This document shows, piece after piece, positions 27,559-35,834 of a DNA stretch of 38,613 nucleotides. The position numbers and the translations under genes are program-made. Source of the stretch: Ignavibacteriae bacterium HGW-Ignavibacteriae-3 (GTDB lineage Bacteria; Bacteroidota; Ignavibacteria; Ignavibacteriales; Melioribacteraceae); the NCBI GenBank assembly GCA_002839795.1, contig PGYS01000014.1:1-38613 (forward strand). Reading direction: 5' to 3'. The notes under the pieces are model-generated. The model made no database searches. It was not told the DNA's origin and was given only the letters and a program-made list of their open reading frames with translations. Positions within the stretch are counted from its first letter, which is position 1. Each line of letters begins with the position of its first letter.

Positions 27559-27631
27559 ATTACTTGCCTGCTTTGAGGGGGTTTACTATTTTGCAACCGT
27601 TAACTGCTTTTTAATAGAGGAAAATCCCAGA

Positions 27632-28177
27632 ATGACGAAGCAGGAAGAAATTAAATTTCTTCTTCATACGCTTGGCATCAAACTTAATATGGTCGCCGAA
27701 AAGCTGGATATGAAGATCCAAACCCTCTCTTATCTTTTAAATGAAAGTCCTCAATTCGATGAAGAACTTTACCATCAGATTAAAAAGATTATCGATGATT
27801 ATCAGTTTGAGCTGAACCTATTCGAGGACAGCCATCCCGACAATATGGATCTTTTCACTGATGAGAAATTGCAGATGGGCGTTGGTGAAAGACTGCGTTT
27901 CTTTGCCAAGAGGAAATATGGTACGCTTAAAAAACTTGCTGACGCTATGCAGATATCACCTCAGCAGCTGCAGCAGTATATAAGCGCAAAGCGGGAACCC
28001 GGTACAAGAATTTTGATTAAACTGCTCAGACTCGGCTGCGATGTAAACTGGCTTTTGGGAGGGAAAGAATCTGTTGAATCATATAAAATTTACAAACTGG
28101 AAAATGAATTAAGAAAATATCAGAATAGTTTCTCTCAGATTGCAGAACTGACTAAAAAAACAGAGACCGGACATTAA
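27632..28177 (+). CDS. XRE-family regulator with two HTH modules
   Basis: The 181-residue protein contains two helix-turn-helix-like parts. Residues about 5-50 (LLHTLGIKLNMVAEKLDMKIQTLSYLLNES) form a weaker one. Residues about 85-145 form a clear Cro/CI-type domain (LKKLADAMQISPQQLQQYISAKREPGTRILIKLLRLG), ending GCDVNWLLGG as in CI-like repressors. The last 35 residues may be a coiled coil (KLENELRKYQNSFSQIAEL). It is divergent from the MATE exporter, so local control is likely. tRNA-Ala follows. Confidence 0.85.
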   Translation: MTKQEEIKFLLHTLGIKLNMVAEKLDMKIQTLSYLLNESPQFDEELYHQIKKIIDDYQFELNLFEDSHPDNMDLFTDEKLQMGVGERLRFFAKRKYGTLKKLADAMQISPQQLQQYISAKREPGTRILIKLLRLGCDVNWLLGGKESVESYKIYKLENELRKYQNSFSQIAELTKKTETGH

Positions 28178-28200
28178 TTTCTTCTGAACTTGAAACTGAT

Positions 28201-28229
28201 TTGACAATCGGCCGGCAGATTTTTAGTTT
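28201..28229 (+). promoter_or_regulatory. Probable promoter of tRNA-Ala
   Basis: TTGACA (28201-28206), a 17-base spacer and TAGTTT (28224-28229) lie 30 bases before the tRNA. TAGTTTTA also approximates the Bacteroidota TAnnTTTG box. Confidence 0.45.
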
Positions 28230-28258
28230 TACAGTAGTTGTAAAATATATTGAGGTAC

Positions 28259-28334
<76 letters not shown>

Positions 28335-28341
28335 GTCTTCG

Positions 28342-28357
28342 CCCCGCTAAAGCGGGG
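28342..28357. repeat. Hairpin at the left end of the GIY-YIG element
   Basis: CCCCGCT and AGCGGGG flank AA, forming a 7-bp stem eight bases after the tRNA CCA end. It could act as a structured 3' trailer or terminator for the tRNA, though no T-run follows. Confidence 0.5.
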
Positions 28358-28445
28358 CTACGCCTGGCGGGCCACAGAATATTTCGCGAAGACTGTCCTG
28401 CGAAGCCACGCCTCCGGCGGGACGAAGACGGACAAAGCGAAGTAT

Positions 28446-28697
28446 ATGATTTATTATGTTTACATATTACAAAGCTTAAACCATCCAACTCAGCACTACG
28501 TAGGTTCTACAATAAATCTTGATGGACGTCTTAAAAAACATAACGAAGGCGGATCGCCGCATACTTCAAAATACAAACCCTGGCAAATCATCACATCAAT
28601 ATCCTTTCCAGATAAATCTAAGGCCTTGAAATTTGAGAAGTATTTAAAATCGCATTCAGGAAGAACTTTCACCAGCAAACATTTTATTATAAGCTAA
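28446..28697 (+). CDS. Small GIY-YIG endonuclease
   Basis: The 83-residue protein has the GIY-YIG core in its short form: YYVYILQSL (first strand), HYVGSTINLDGRLKKHNEG (YVG and catalytic Arg), then PWQIITSISF and the final KSKALKFEKYLKSHSGR with the metal-binding Glu. These stand-alone COG2827-type proteins occur in many copies near RNA genes in some bacteria. I chose ATG 28446; the frame upstream, open from 28290, only translates the tRNA end and the element's palindromes. The stop lies within the right inverted repeat. Confidence 0.85.
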   Translation: MIYYVYILQSLNHPTQHYVGSTINLDGRLKKHNEGGSPHTSKYKPWQIITSISFPDKSKALKFEKYLKSHSGRTFTSKHFIIS

Positions 28698-28755
28698 AGC
28701 GGGGAGAAGACTATTCGGCTGAGATTCTACCTTGGAGTCCTTCGGACATAAGGAA

Positions 28756-28775
28756 GAACCCTCTAAGCTCTACAT
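28756..28775 (+). repeat. Degenerate copy of the tRNA-Ala 3' end
   Basis: GAACCCTCTAAGCTCTACAT matches 15 of 20 bases of the tRNA segment 28315-28334 and lies 43 bases beyond the right end of the GIY-YIG element. It could be a decayed second attachment site, or chance similarity. Confidence 0.3.
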
Positions 28776-28776
28776 A

Positions 28777-28804
28777 TCTTTGTCTCGATAAATTGTGACA
28801 AAGA
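28777..28804. terminator. Hairpin between the GIY-YIG gene and adenine deaminase
   Basis: TCTTTGTC (28777-28784) and GACAAAGA (28797-28804) form a perfect 8-bp stem with a 12-base loop between convergent genes. No strong T-run follows on either side. Confidence 0.35.
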
Positions 28805-28812
28805 ATCGTAAA

Positions 28813-29844
28813 TCAAACCGGATTGAAATCAAAATTGAACTCGGCAGCTTTAGTGACCATTATTTTCTTCTCGTCATCATTTAGAAAACTTGCCGTAAAT
28901 GAATTTTGCACCAGCTGATAAATTTCCTCCCGATTCAGATCGAGCGAATCGGCAAGAGCCATATAATTCTCACCAACGTAACCTCCAAAGTAAGCAGGGT
29001 CATCGGAATTAATCGTTACCATCACTCCCCTTTTCATCATTTCCTTCAGAGGATGTTTTTTCAGATCCTTGACCACTTTCAATTTAAGATTGGAAAGCGG
29101 ACAAACGGTAAGAGGAATTTTCTCACGGCTCAGGTATTCCACAAGTGACGCGTCGTCAAGTGAGCGGTTGCCGTGATCTATCCTGGAAACTTTCAAGACA
29201 TCAATTGCCTCCCAGACATATTCCGCCGGACCTTCCTCGCCCGCATGCGCCACAGTCAGGAACCCCGCTTCACGCACGGCGTCGAAAACTTTCTGAAACT
29301 TTAAAGGCGGATTCCCCTTCTCGGATGAATCAAGTCCGAAAGCAGTGATCCAGTCTTTATATTGCCCCGCGGTTTTGAGAGTTTCCATGGCAGAATCGGA
29401 ATCCAGATGTCTGAGGAAACAAGGAATCAGTTTGCTGGAAATACCGAATTTAGTTTTACCGTCTTCCAGCGCCCTGTGAATTCCTTTAATCACAGTGTCG
29501 AAACTGATGCCGCGGCTGGTATGGGACTGGGGGTCAAAGAATATTTCAGCATGAATTACGTTCTGCGAATGCGCTTTTTGCAGATAGGAACAGGTCATAT
29601 CAAAAAAATCCTGTTCGGTAAGAAGAACCGAGGCGCCTGCATAGTATATGTCAAGAAATTCCTGAAGATTATTAAAATTGTATGCCTCGCGGAGTTCCTG
29701 AACCGATTTGTATTTTATTTTTATGCCGTTCCGCTCCGCAAATTCGAACATCAGTTCGGGTTCCAGCGTCCCCTCAATATGAACGTGCAACTCAGCTTTT
29801 GGAATTCCTTTTATATATTCTGACAGAGATTTATCTGAAATCAT
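28813..29844 (-). CDS. Adenine deaminase of the adenosine deaminase superfamily
   Basis: A zinc-dependent hydrolase of 343 residues. Ligands and acid/base residues are all visible: His20 and His22 in AELHVHIEG, His200 and Glu203 in VAHAGEEGP, His224 in RIDHG and Asp281 in NSDDPAYFGGYV. The segments FNNLQEFLDIYYAGA and LTVCPLSNLKL closely resemble the ADE-type enzymes (PA0148-like) that deaminate adenine to hypoxanthine rather than adenosine. I chose ATG 29844, with AAGGGA about five bases upstream. The longer frame from 29931 only reads through a REP-like palindrome. Confidence 0.88.
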   Translation of the reverse strand: MISDKSLSEYIKGIPKAELHVHIEGTLEPELMFEFAERNGIKIKYKSVQELREAYNFNNLQEFLDIYYAGASVLLTEQDFFDMTCSYLQKAHSQNVIHAEIFFDPQSHTSRGISFDTVIKGIHRALEDGKTKFGISSKLIPCFLRHLDSDSAMETLKTAGQYKDWITAFGLDSSEKGNPPLKFQKVFDAVREAGFLTVAHAGEEGPAEYVWEAIDVLKVSRIDHGNRSLDDASLVEYLSREKIPLTVCPLSNLKLKVVKDLKKHPLKEMMKRGVMVTINSDDPAYFGGYVGENYMALADSLDLNREEIYQLVQNSFTASFLNDDEKKIMVTKAAEFNFDFNPV

Positions 29845-29899
29845 TAATTCCCTTCCGATTGACAGGCACTTTTTAAAAAACCTTATTATACCAGTTACG

Positions 29900-29935
29900 G
29901 GATTGCTTTCCCCGCCTGGGCGGGATCGCAAAGAC
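29900..29935. repeat. REP-like palindrome (GCAATC/GATTGC type)
   Basis: GATTGCTTTCCCCGCC and GGCGGGATCGCAAAGAC form an imperfect palindrome with a CCCGCC/GGCGGG core and TTGC/GCAA outer pairs. It resembles the dispersed GTCATTGCGA...AAGCAATC repeats common in many bacterial genomes. It lies between the SpoVG-B and adenine deaminase genes. Confidence 0.5.
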
Positions 29936-29967
29936 TTATTAACAATATTTCAATTTACTCATAAACA

Positions 29968-30270
29968 TCAGAACGGCAGGTCTCGTCCGTCATCAGCGGG
30001 CAGCTGAGAACCTGAAGATCCGGTTCTTTGTTTTTCATACTCGCCGACCACCATTCTGTTTATGTCGTCTCTCATTTCTTTCGGTATTATGACAGACTCA
30101 CGCCATTTACCGTCTTTCCCTTTTTCACTTGGCGCGCCGACAAACAAGCCGGTCGGGCCAAGAATTAATTTAAATCCTTTTAATATCACACCTTCGTTTG
30201 TTTCCAGGTCAACGAATGCTTTAGTATTTCCCGCAGCTCCATCGTATATGAATAATCTTGAAATCGTCAT
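29968..30270 (-). CDS. SpoVG-like protein with an SSB-like C-terminal tip (paralogue B)
   Basis: The 100-residue protein shares the SpoVG core with the gene at 24212: VILKGFKLILGPTGLFVGAPSEKGKDGK (PSEKGKDGK at 47-55), then SVIIPKEMR and VGEYEK. The last 20 residues differ. A Gly/Ser linker runs into DDGRDLPF (93-100), which matches the acidic DD-LPF tip of Bacteroidota-type single-stranded DNA-binding proteins. That tip normally docks repair and replication enzymes. AAGGA six bases before the ATG supports the start. That it binds nucleic acid is known for the family; tip docking is my inference. Confidence 0.8.
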   Translation of the reverse strand: MTISRLFIYDGAAGNTKAFVDLETNEGVILKGFKLILGPTGLFVGAPSEKGKDGKWRESVIIPKEMRDDINRMVVGEYEKQRTGSSGSQLPADDGRDLPF

Positions 30271-30386
30271 GTATGTTCCTTGATTAAAAAATGAATGACT
30301 TGTTAATAATAATTTTAATGTGTGAATAAATAAAAATACTGATTTTTCTTCGGAATAATTCCGGCTGAATTACTGATAGGGGAAAT

Positions 30387-31178
30387 TCAGGACACACTTA
30401 TTTTATTCATAAATAAATTCACCCTCTCCGGATCAATAGGATTGCTCCACTTCCCCTCCTTTTTAAAATAACTGCCGATGATAAGACCATCGCAATATTC
30501 CAGATAAGATTTTACATTCTCCGCATTAATGCCGGATCCGGCCAATACAGGAATTGAGATATTTTTTTTAACATTTATAATCTCTTGCAGTAAGGGTTCA
30601 GTGCCAGTAGCGCTTCCGGTAATAATAACGCCGTCGCTCAGAAAAAACTCGGCGGCTTTTGCAGTATCAATAATATCCGTATCTCCGGTAATCGAATGCG
30701 AGCTATGCTTTTTCTTAATATCCGTTAAGACAAGAATATTCTCCGCACCGATCTGCTTTCTGTAACGCAGTAGTTCTCCGGCATCGGAGTTAAAGAATCC
30801 CTCATCGGCAACATGCGCAAAGACAAAACCCTCAGCGCGGATAAAATCAGCTCCTGCAGAATGTGCGGAGGCTAAGGCTTCTTTATTCGCGCCTGCAAGG
30901 ATCTGAATTCCGCACGGAAGATTTGTCTCTTTTTTAATCTCATAAAGAATTATGCTCATGACCGACGTAATTTCAGGCCCAATTTTTCTGTTGAGATAGG
31001 GTACATCGTGCATGTTTTCAATCATCAATGCATCAATTCCCAATGAGCGGTAGCGCAACGCCTGGTTTTTAGCGCTTTCAATAATAGATTTCACACTTCC
31101 CGAATTTTTTGGAGTTCCGGGTAGAGCATCCACATGGATCATACCAATAATAGTTTTATTAAAACTAAATGAGCTCAT
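30387..31178 (-). CDS. BtpA/SgcQ-family TIM-barrel protein
   Basis: The 263-residue protein has the family hallmarks GMIHVDALPGTP (12-23), ALMIENMHDVPY, AGADFIRAEGFVFAHVADEGF and PVLAGSGINAENV, all phosphate-type barrel motifs. BtpA was first linked to photosystem I assembly in cyanobacteria; members in non-phototrophs probably act on sugars or nucleosides. The downstream PhoD-like gene lies upstream in transcription. The substrate is unknown. No SD is evident before the ATG. Confidence 0.88.
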   Translation of the reverse strand: MSSFSFNKTIIGMIHVDALPGTPKNSGSVKSIIESAKNQALRYRSLGIDALMIENMHDVPYLNRKIGPEITSVMSIILYEIKKETNLPCGIQILAGANKEALASAHSAGADFIRAEGFVFAHVADEGFFNSDAGELLRYRKQIGAENILVLTDIKKKHSSHSITGDTDIIDTAKAAEFFLSDGVIITGSATGTEPLLQEIINVKKNISIPVLAGSGINAENVKSYLEYCDGLIIGSYFKKEGKWSNPIDPERVNLFMNKISVS

Positions 31179-31257
31179 TGAATTTCTATCTTCGCTTAAT
31201 TATTCTTTTAAATTTGGAGGTTAAATTAAGTAATTAAAAACGGAAAACAATTCAGTT

Positions 31258-32601
31258 CTATTTCTTTATTTTCAGTTCATTTTCATTAATGGAATAATCC
31301 CAAATCGCCTTGCCATTTTTATCGAAAACAGTGCATTTCAATATTCTCTCTTTGCTTTTTCCTGAGACGTTAAAGAGCGCGAAGTTGTGTTCATCCGCTA
31401 ATGTTCCGGAAACCCTTAAAGTATTCAACTCATCTTTTCCGGGCGAAACTCCGGCGGTAAACGAAGAAATTGTAAAATCATAAAGAGGATAGCTCCCTTC
31501 CCTTTCCAATTTCGTAATTTCCGAATGATGCCTGTCTCCGGTAAGAAATATGACCCCTTCAATTTTTTCTTCACTTAGAAGATTAAGCAGCTTCTCTTTT
31601 TCTTTCGGGAATCTATTGAAAATTTCGAGATAGTCCTTTTCGACCGGGTTGAGTATCTGACCGCCGGTGGCAATAATTTTAAAAGGCGCTCTGCTTTTCA
31701 CAAGGTTATCAATCAGCCATTCAATCTGCTCACTTCCAAACATTTCTTTCTCTCCTGTTCTGCGGTCATTCGGAGTACGGTAATATCTGTCATCAAGCAG
31801 AAAAAATTCGACATCACCCCACTGGAAGAAAGATGTAATTCCCGGCTTACCATTGATGCCGTAGGATGGATTAGGCCAGAAGAGTTTGAAGGCAGAAAGA
31901 GTTTTATCTTTCAGTGTATACCCCCTGTCGCTGTCGTTTGGCCCGAAATCATGGTCATCCCATGTAGCATAATGGTGCATCGAGGCAAGCAGAGGCTGCA
32001 GTTGCGGAAATGATCGGGTATGAGTATATCTTTTCAGTATACCGCTCCACGAATCCCAATCCACTTCCCTCAGGTATAAATTGTCGCCTAACCATAACAT
32101 AAAATCGGCACGTTTATCATAAATACTTTTTAAAATTTCGAAGTTGCTACCATACGGTTTACCGGGCCGGTCATACTGCGGCTCGTTCACATAAAAACAG
32201 CTGCCGGTTATAAAGTTAAATTTCGGAGGATCTTTGCGCCACTGCCACAATTCCTGTGTCTGAAATTTCAATTCATACGGGAGTGAGATTTTCTTTTTAT
32301 TGATATAAAGCTCGTAATTATATTTTTGACCCGGTTCCAGATTGGTGACAGCAATTTTTGCAGTGTATCCGTCAATTTCCTTTGTTGCTACTTCAGCAGT
32401 TTCATATTTTTTCTTAACATCGTTCAGATTCCAGTAGACAAACTTCACATCTGCAAATTTATTGGTCTGGACCCAGAGCGAAACTTCTCTCATTGCACTG
32501 AAACCAGCCATAGGCCCGGATTGTAACAATTGTTGAGGAAAAATATTTATATTAAACAGAACAATTGTTAAGAGAATAATATTTCTGATAATCTTTTTCA
32601 T
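31258..32601 (-). CDS. PhoD-like secreted phosphatase
   Basis: A metallophosphoesterase of about 447 residues with an N-terminal signal peptide (about 1-22). An Ig-like N-terminal part (30-110) is followed by the PhoD catalytic domain: GSC (133-135), LGDN (171-174), WDDHDFGPND (214-223), FFLLDDRYYR and LTGDRHHSE near the C-terminus. Enzymes of this type release phosphate from mono- or diesters in the periplasm or outside, usually with Ca/Fe. The ATG at 32601 has AGGGTG just upstream; the frame open from 32613 would add four residues. No twin-arginine motif is seen. Confidence 0.9.
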   Translation of the reverse strand: MKKIIRNIILLTIVLFNINIFPQQLLQSGPMAGFSAMREVSLWVQTNKFADVKFVYWNLNDVKKKYETAEVATKEIDGYTAKIAVTNLEPGQKYNYELYINKKKISLPYELKFQTQELWQWRKDPPKFNFITGSCFYVNEPQYDRPGKPYGSNFEILKSIYDKRADFMLWLGDNLYLREVDWDSWSGILKRYTHTRSFPQLQPLLASMHHYATWDDHDFGPNDSDRGYTLKDKTLSAFKLFWPNPSYGINGKPGITSFFQWGDVEFFLLDDRYYRTPNDRRTGEKEMFGSEQIEWLIDNLVKSRAPFKIIATGGQILNPVEKDYLEIFNRFPKEKEKLLNLLSEEKIEGVIFLTGDRHHSEITKLEREGSYPLYDFTISSFTAGVSPGKDELNTLRVSGTLADEHNFALFNVSGKSKERILKCTVFDKNGKAIWDYSINENELKIKK

Positions 32602-32726
32602 AATCACCCTCAATTATTTATTTCAGTTATGCAGTTGTAAAATAAATAAAAAAGGCAGATAGACAAATAAAGAATTGAATTAATAGATAAACAGGAATAT
32701 CTTTACAAGAGGAAATTCAAGACCCA

Positions 32727-33137
32727 ATGAAAATAAAATTTTTAATTAATATACTGTTCATCATATCATTTGCCGCATTATTTTTTATATCTGCCTGTGA
32801 TGACACATCCAACATTACGGAAATTGACAGTGTCACAATCCCGTCGCAGAATGTAAGTTATTCTCAGCATATACAGCCAGTCCTTACAGCAAAATGCGCA
32901 CGGGCAGGATGTCACGATGATCAGACGGCGTCAGGAGGATTAAGTTTAACCTCCTATTCGAGCACTACTGCAAGTTACCTTGTAGTTGCTCCCGGTTACC
33001 CTCAAAGCAGTTCTCTTGTAACATCCGTTCAGGGGATGACGACCAGACCGATGCCGCCGGTAGGATTTCCTCCGCTCATTACAAATCAAATAGATGGAAT
33101 AAAAACCTGGGTTAAGGAAGGTGCTAAAAATAACTGA
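32727..33137 (+). CDS. Cytochrome c-like lipoprotein with a CX4CH heme motif
   Basis: The 136-residue protein has a lipoprotein signal ending FFISAC. The mature part contains HIQPVLTAKCARAGCHDD, that is Cys-x4-Cys-His instead of the usual Cys-x2-Cys-His. The later MTTRPMPPVGFPPL offers the distal Met in a typical MPP loop. Such small domains are found as single-heme carriers or fused to larger c-type proteins. It is divergent from PhoD and overlaps the next gene by 17 bases. Confidence 0.83.
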   Translation: MKIKFLINILFIISFAALFFISACDDTSNITEIDSVTIPSQNVSYSQHIQPVLTAKCARAGCHDDQTASGGLSLTSYSSTTASYLVVAPGYPQSSSLVTSVQGMTTRPMPPVGFPPLITNQIDGIKTWVKEGAKNN

Positions 33138-33585
33138 TATTAATTCGGGGGTTTATCTGCTTGAAATTTACGCTGCTGAACAATTCAGTGTGGATATCGA
33201 AATTTTCAAAAATAAAGTTTTTCCTGCGGGTTACTATTATTATTCCGGAAGCGCACAGAAAAATTTAGAACAACGCGTTGACAGGCACCGGAAGGAAGAA
33301 AAGAATATCCACTGGCAAATAGACCATATTACTTCAATCAAAACGAATAAAATTAAATCAGTATTTTTATTTGAGGGCGCAAAGAAAAATTTTGAATGCA
33401 CTCTTATCAGGGAATTGATGGACGAGTTCAGATTGAGAATGGGGGCTAAGGGATTTGGTAATTCCGACTGCCGGAGATGCCCGTCTCATCTGTTATACTG
33501 CAAGCAAAAAATGACTCACAGCCATTTCATTGCGCGGTACCATTCAACGGTTCGTTTAATGCCGTCTTCCAGTGAAACAGTCTGA
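33121..33585 (+). CDS. GIY-YIG/DUF123 (Uri-like) endonuclease domain protein
   Basis: The protein has the DUF123 layout: SGVYLLEIY (first GIY strand), GYYYYSGSAQKNLEQRVDRHRKEEKNIHWQIDHI, then FECTLIRELMDEF and GFGNSDCRRCPSHLLYC. DUF123 is a GIY-YIG-derived domain with proposed nuclease activity. The only possible start after the in-frame stop is GTG 33121, inside the preceding gene. The last 23 codons run into the convergent reductase gene (overlap 33516-33585), and that extension is unlike the family. Confidence 0.8.
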   Translation: MLKITDINSGVYLLEIYAAEQFSVDIEIFKNKVFPAGYYYYSGSAQKNLEQRVDRHRKEEKNIHWQIDHITSIKTNKIKSVFLFEGAKKNFECTLIRELMDEFRLRMGAKGFGNSDCRRCPSHLLYCKQKMTHSHFIARYHSTVRLMPSSSETV

Positions 33586-34502
33586 CGATACCCCAATTCT
33601 TTTGCAGCTTTAGAAACATCACAAGTCCATGCCGGCTGAACAAAATCTCTAGCCTTTTCTATATTAAATGTTGCAGCTTTAGAACTGAACACTGCAAAGA
33701 ATTGCGCAGATGTCGCAACTGTATAGACTATTGAATGTGGGATTTTTATTGTGTACGCTTTTTTCCCAATTGCCTTTCTAGTGACTTCCCCGATCTGATC
33801 CCAGTCATAATACTGTTCGGTCCCGATAAAATAGATCTGCCCATTGGAATTAGAAGAGGTTGCAGCTAAAAATATTCCATTAACAAGATCTTTTACGTAG
33901 ACAAGACTTAGTCTTTTCTTATTAAGCCCTATAAGTCCCATCAATCCCTGCTTATAAGTTTTAAAGAAAAGATAAATTTCGGTATCACGCTCGCCAAAAA
34001 CCGCCGGAGGGCGTATAATGGTAATAGGCAGCCGGTCCATATATTTTTTTGCCAGCTGTTCCTGGGCAAGTTTGCTTCTTCCGTAACGGGTTATCGGATG
34101 TTCCGGCGTTTCTTCATTCACCGGATTTCCATCAAGGGATGGTCCGCAGGCAGTCAGACTGCTGACAATTACCACCTTTTGAATGTCCTGATTAACTTCA
34201 CAGATAACGTCTAAAAGTACGCGTGTTGTCTCCACATTTCCCCTAATATAATCTTTCTCATACTTTGCCTTAACAACACCTGCAATATGGAAAAGAAAAT
34301 CAGCGTCTTTCAATATTGGTTTAAGAGCAGCCTCATCGAACAATCCGCAATTAAAAATTTTTACATCTTTGTTATCCAGCCATCTGGTAGAACTGGAAGA
34401 GCGCAATAAACATCTGACTTCATGCCCTTCAGAGAGCAATTTATCCACAATGTGACTTCCCACAAAACCCGACGCACCGGTTACCACAGAGATTTTTTTC
34501 AT
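33516..34502 (-). CDS. NAD(P)-dependent epimerase/dehydratase-family reductase, CerR-like
   Basis: An extended SDR of 328 residues: nucleotide-binding TGASGFVGSH (8-17), Ser114/Ser115 in VIVSSLTACGP and Tyr140-x3-Lys144 in RYGRSK. The mid part ITIIRPPAVFGERD and the C-terminal FVQPAWTCDVSKAAKELGY are typical of the family. SDRs of this type next to serine palmitoyltransferase act as ceramide reductase (CerR) in Caulobacter and Bacteroides, reducing the 3-oxo group. Here the divergent neighbour is that enzyme. I prefer ATG 34502 over TTG 34523. Confidence 0.85.
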   Translation of the reverse strand: MKKISVVTGASGFVGSHIVDKLLSEGHEVRCLLRSSSSTRWLDNKDVKIFNCGLFDEAALKPILKDADFLFHIAGVVKAKYEKDYIRGNVETTRVLLDVICEVNQDIQKVVIVSSLTACGPSLDGNPVNEETPEHPITRYGRSKLAQEQLAKKYMDRLPITIIRPPAVFGERDTEIYLFFKTYKQGLMGLIGLNKKRLSLVYVKDLVNGIFLAATSSNSNGQIYFIGTEQYYDWDQIGEVTRKAIGKKAYTIKIPHSIVYTVATSAQFFAVFSSKAATFNIEKARDFVQPAWTCDVSKAAKELGYRQTVSLEDGIKRTVEWYRAMKWL

Positions 34503-34621
34503 ACAGACTCTATAATTAAACAAGATATTTTCTTTATATTGACACCCGAAATTAGCTCATATCAATTTCAATTGAACAAAAATAGAAAAATTAGCAATAG
34601 AAAAATAATCCGGAGGTTTTT

Positions 34622-35815
34622 TTGGACTTATTCAAAAAATGTAATGACTTTACGCGCGCAGACGATATTAAGGCATTAGGATTTTATCCTTATTTCAGAG
34701 CCATTGAGGAAAATGAGGGGCCCGTAGTTCAGATAGAGGGGAAAAAAGTTGTGATGGCGGGTTCCAATAATTACCTCGGGTTAACCGCACACCCCAAGGT
34801 TAAGGAAGCCGCACTTGAGGCAATCAGAAAATACGGCACCGGCTGTTCCGGTTCGCGTTACCTTACCGGCACACTGGATCTGCATATAGAGCTTGAAAGC
34901 CGCCTGGCTAAATTTTTCGGTACCGAGGCAGTACTGCTTTTCAGTACCGGTTATCAATCCGCGCAGGGTATAATTCCCACACTCGTTCAAGGTAAAAATG
35001 AATATGTCGTTTCCGACAAGGATAATCACGCATGCATAGTTGCCGGGCAAATAATGGCAAAAGGACTGACAGCAAACCTTGAACGATATAAACACAACGA
35101 CATGGCCGATCTCGAAAGAGTATTGAGTAAACTTCCAATTGATTCGCCAAAATTATTAGTGAGCGACGGCGTTTTCAGTACCGGCGGTGAGATTGTCCAT
35201 TTGAAAAAACTTGTCGAACTTGCAAAAAAATATAACGCCAGAACATTGATGGATGATGCCCATTCAGTCGGGGTTATTGGTAAAGGAGGGCGTGGAACAG
35301 CCAGTGAATTCGGTTTGGAAGAAGAGGTTGACCTTACAATGGGAACTTTCAGCAAAACTTTTGCCTCTTTGGGCGGTTTTGTGGCAGGGAAAGAACGCGT
35401 AATCAACTATTTAAAGCATCATTCATCGGCGCTTATTTTCAGTGCATCCCCAACCCCGGCTTCCGTGGCCTCAGCACTCGCTGCGCTGACTATACTTGAA
35501 GAGGAACCATGGCGGGTTGAAAAATTGATAAGTAATGCAAATAAAATCCGGGAAGAATTAACAGCTGCCGGCTTTAATATTATTGATGGAAGAACGGCGA
35601 TTGTTCCTGTTATTGTCGGGAATGATGATATTGCATTCGCAATGTGGAAAAAATTATACGAAGCCGGCGTATTTGTTAATGTGTTTATTTCTCCGGGCGT
35701 TCCTCAGGGAAGACAAATGATGAGAACCAGCTACATGTCTACGCATGAGGATGAACATCTTGATTTCATTATCAACACATTCAAGAAAATTGGAAAAGAA
35801 CTAGGTTTAATTTAA
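34622..35815 (+). CDS. spt: Serine palmitoyltransferase-type alpha-oxoamine synthase
   Basis: A PLP enzyme of 397 residues that condenses serine with an acyl-CoA in sphingolipid synthesis. The alpha-oxoamine synthase motifs are complete: [13 protein letters not shown] (72-84), His136 in [15 protein letters not shown] (211-220) and the PLP lysine Lys245 in [21 protein letters not shown] (22-29), HNDMADLER and [28 protein letters not shown] match bacterial SPT (Sphingobacterium type) more closely than KBL or BioF. It starts with TTG at 34622 behind GGAGG, five bases upstream. The neighbours are CerR-like and GNAT-type genes. Confidence 0.88.
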   Translation: MDLFKKCNDFTRADDIKALGFYPYFRAIEENEGPVVQIEGKKVVMAGSNNYLGLTAHPKVKEAALEAIRKYGTGCSGSRYLTGTLDLHIELESRLAKFFGTEAVLLFSTGYQSAQGIIPTLVQGKNEYVVSDKDNHACIVAGQIMAKGLTANLERYKHNDMADLERVLSKLPIDSPKLLVSDGVFSTGGEIVHLKKLVELAKKYNARTLMDDAHSVGVIGKGGRGTASEFGLEEEVDLTMGTFSKTFASLGGFVAGKERVINYLKHHSSALIFSASPTPASVASALAALTILEEEPWRVEKLISNANKIREELTAAGFNIIDGRTAIVPVIVGNDDIAFAMWKKLYEAGVFVNVFISPGVPQGRQMMRTSYMSTHEDEHLDFIINTFKKIGKELGLI

Positions 35816-35834
35816 CCGTACAGTACAAATTCAT

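Noticed and set aside
29845-29931. Longer start for adenine deaminase (MRSRPGGESNP...)
   Set aside because: It translates the REP-like palindrome; ATG 29844 has an SD and fits the family.
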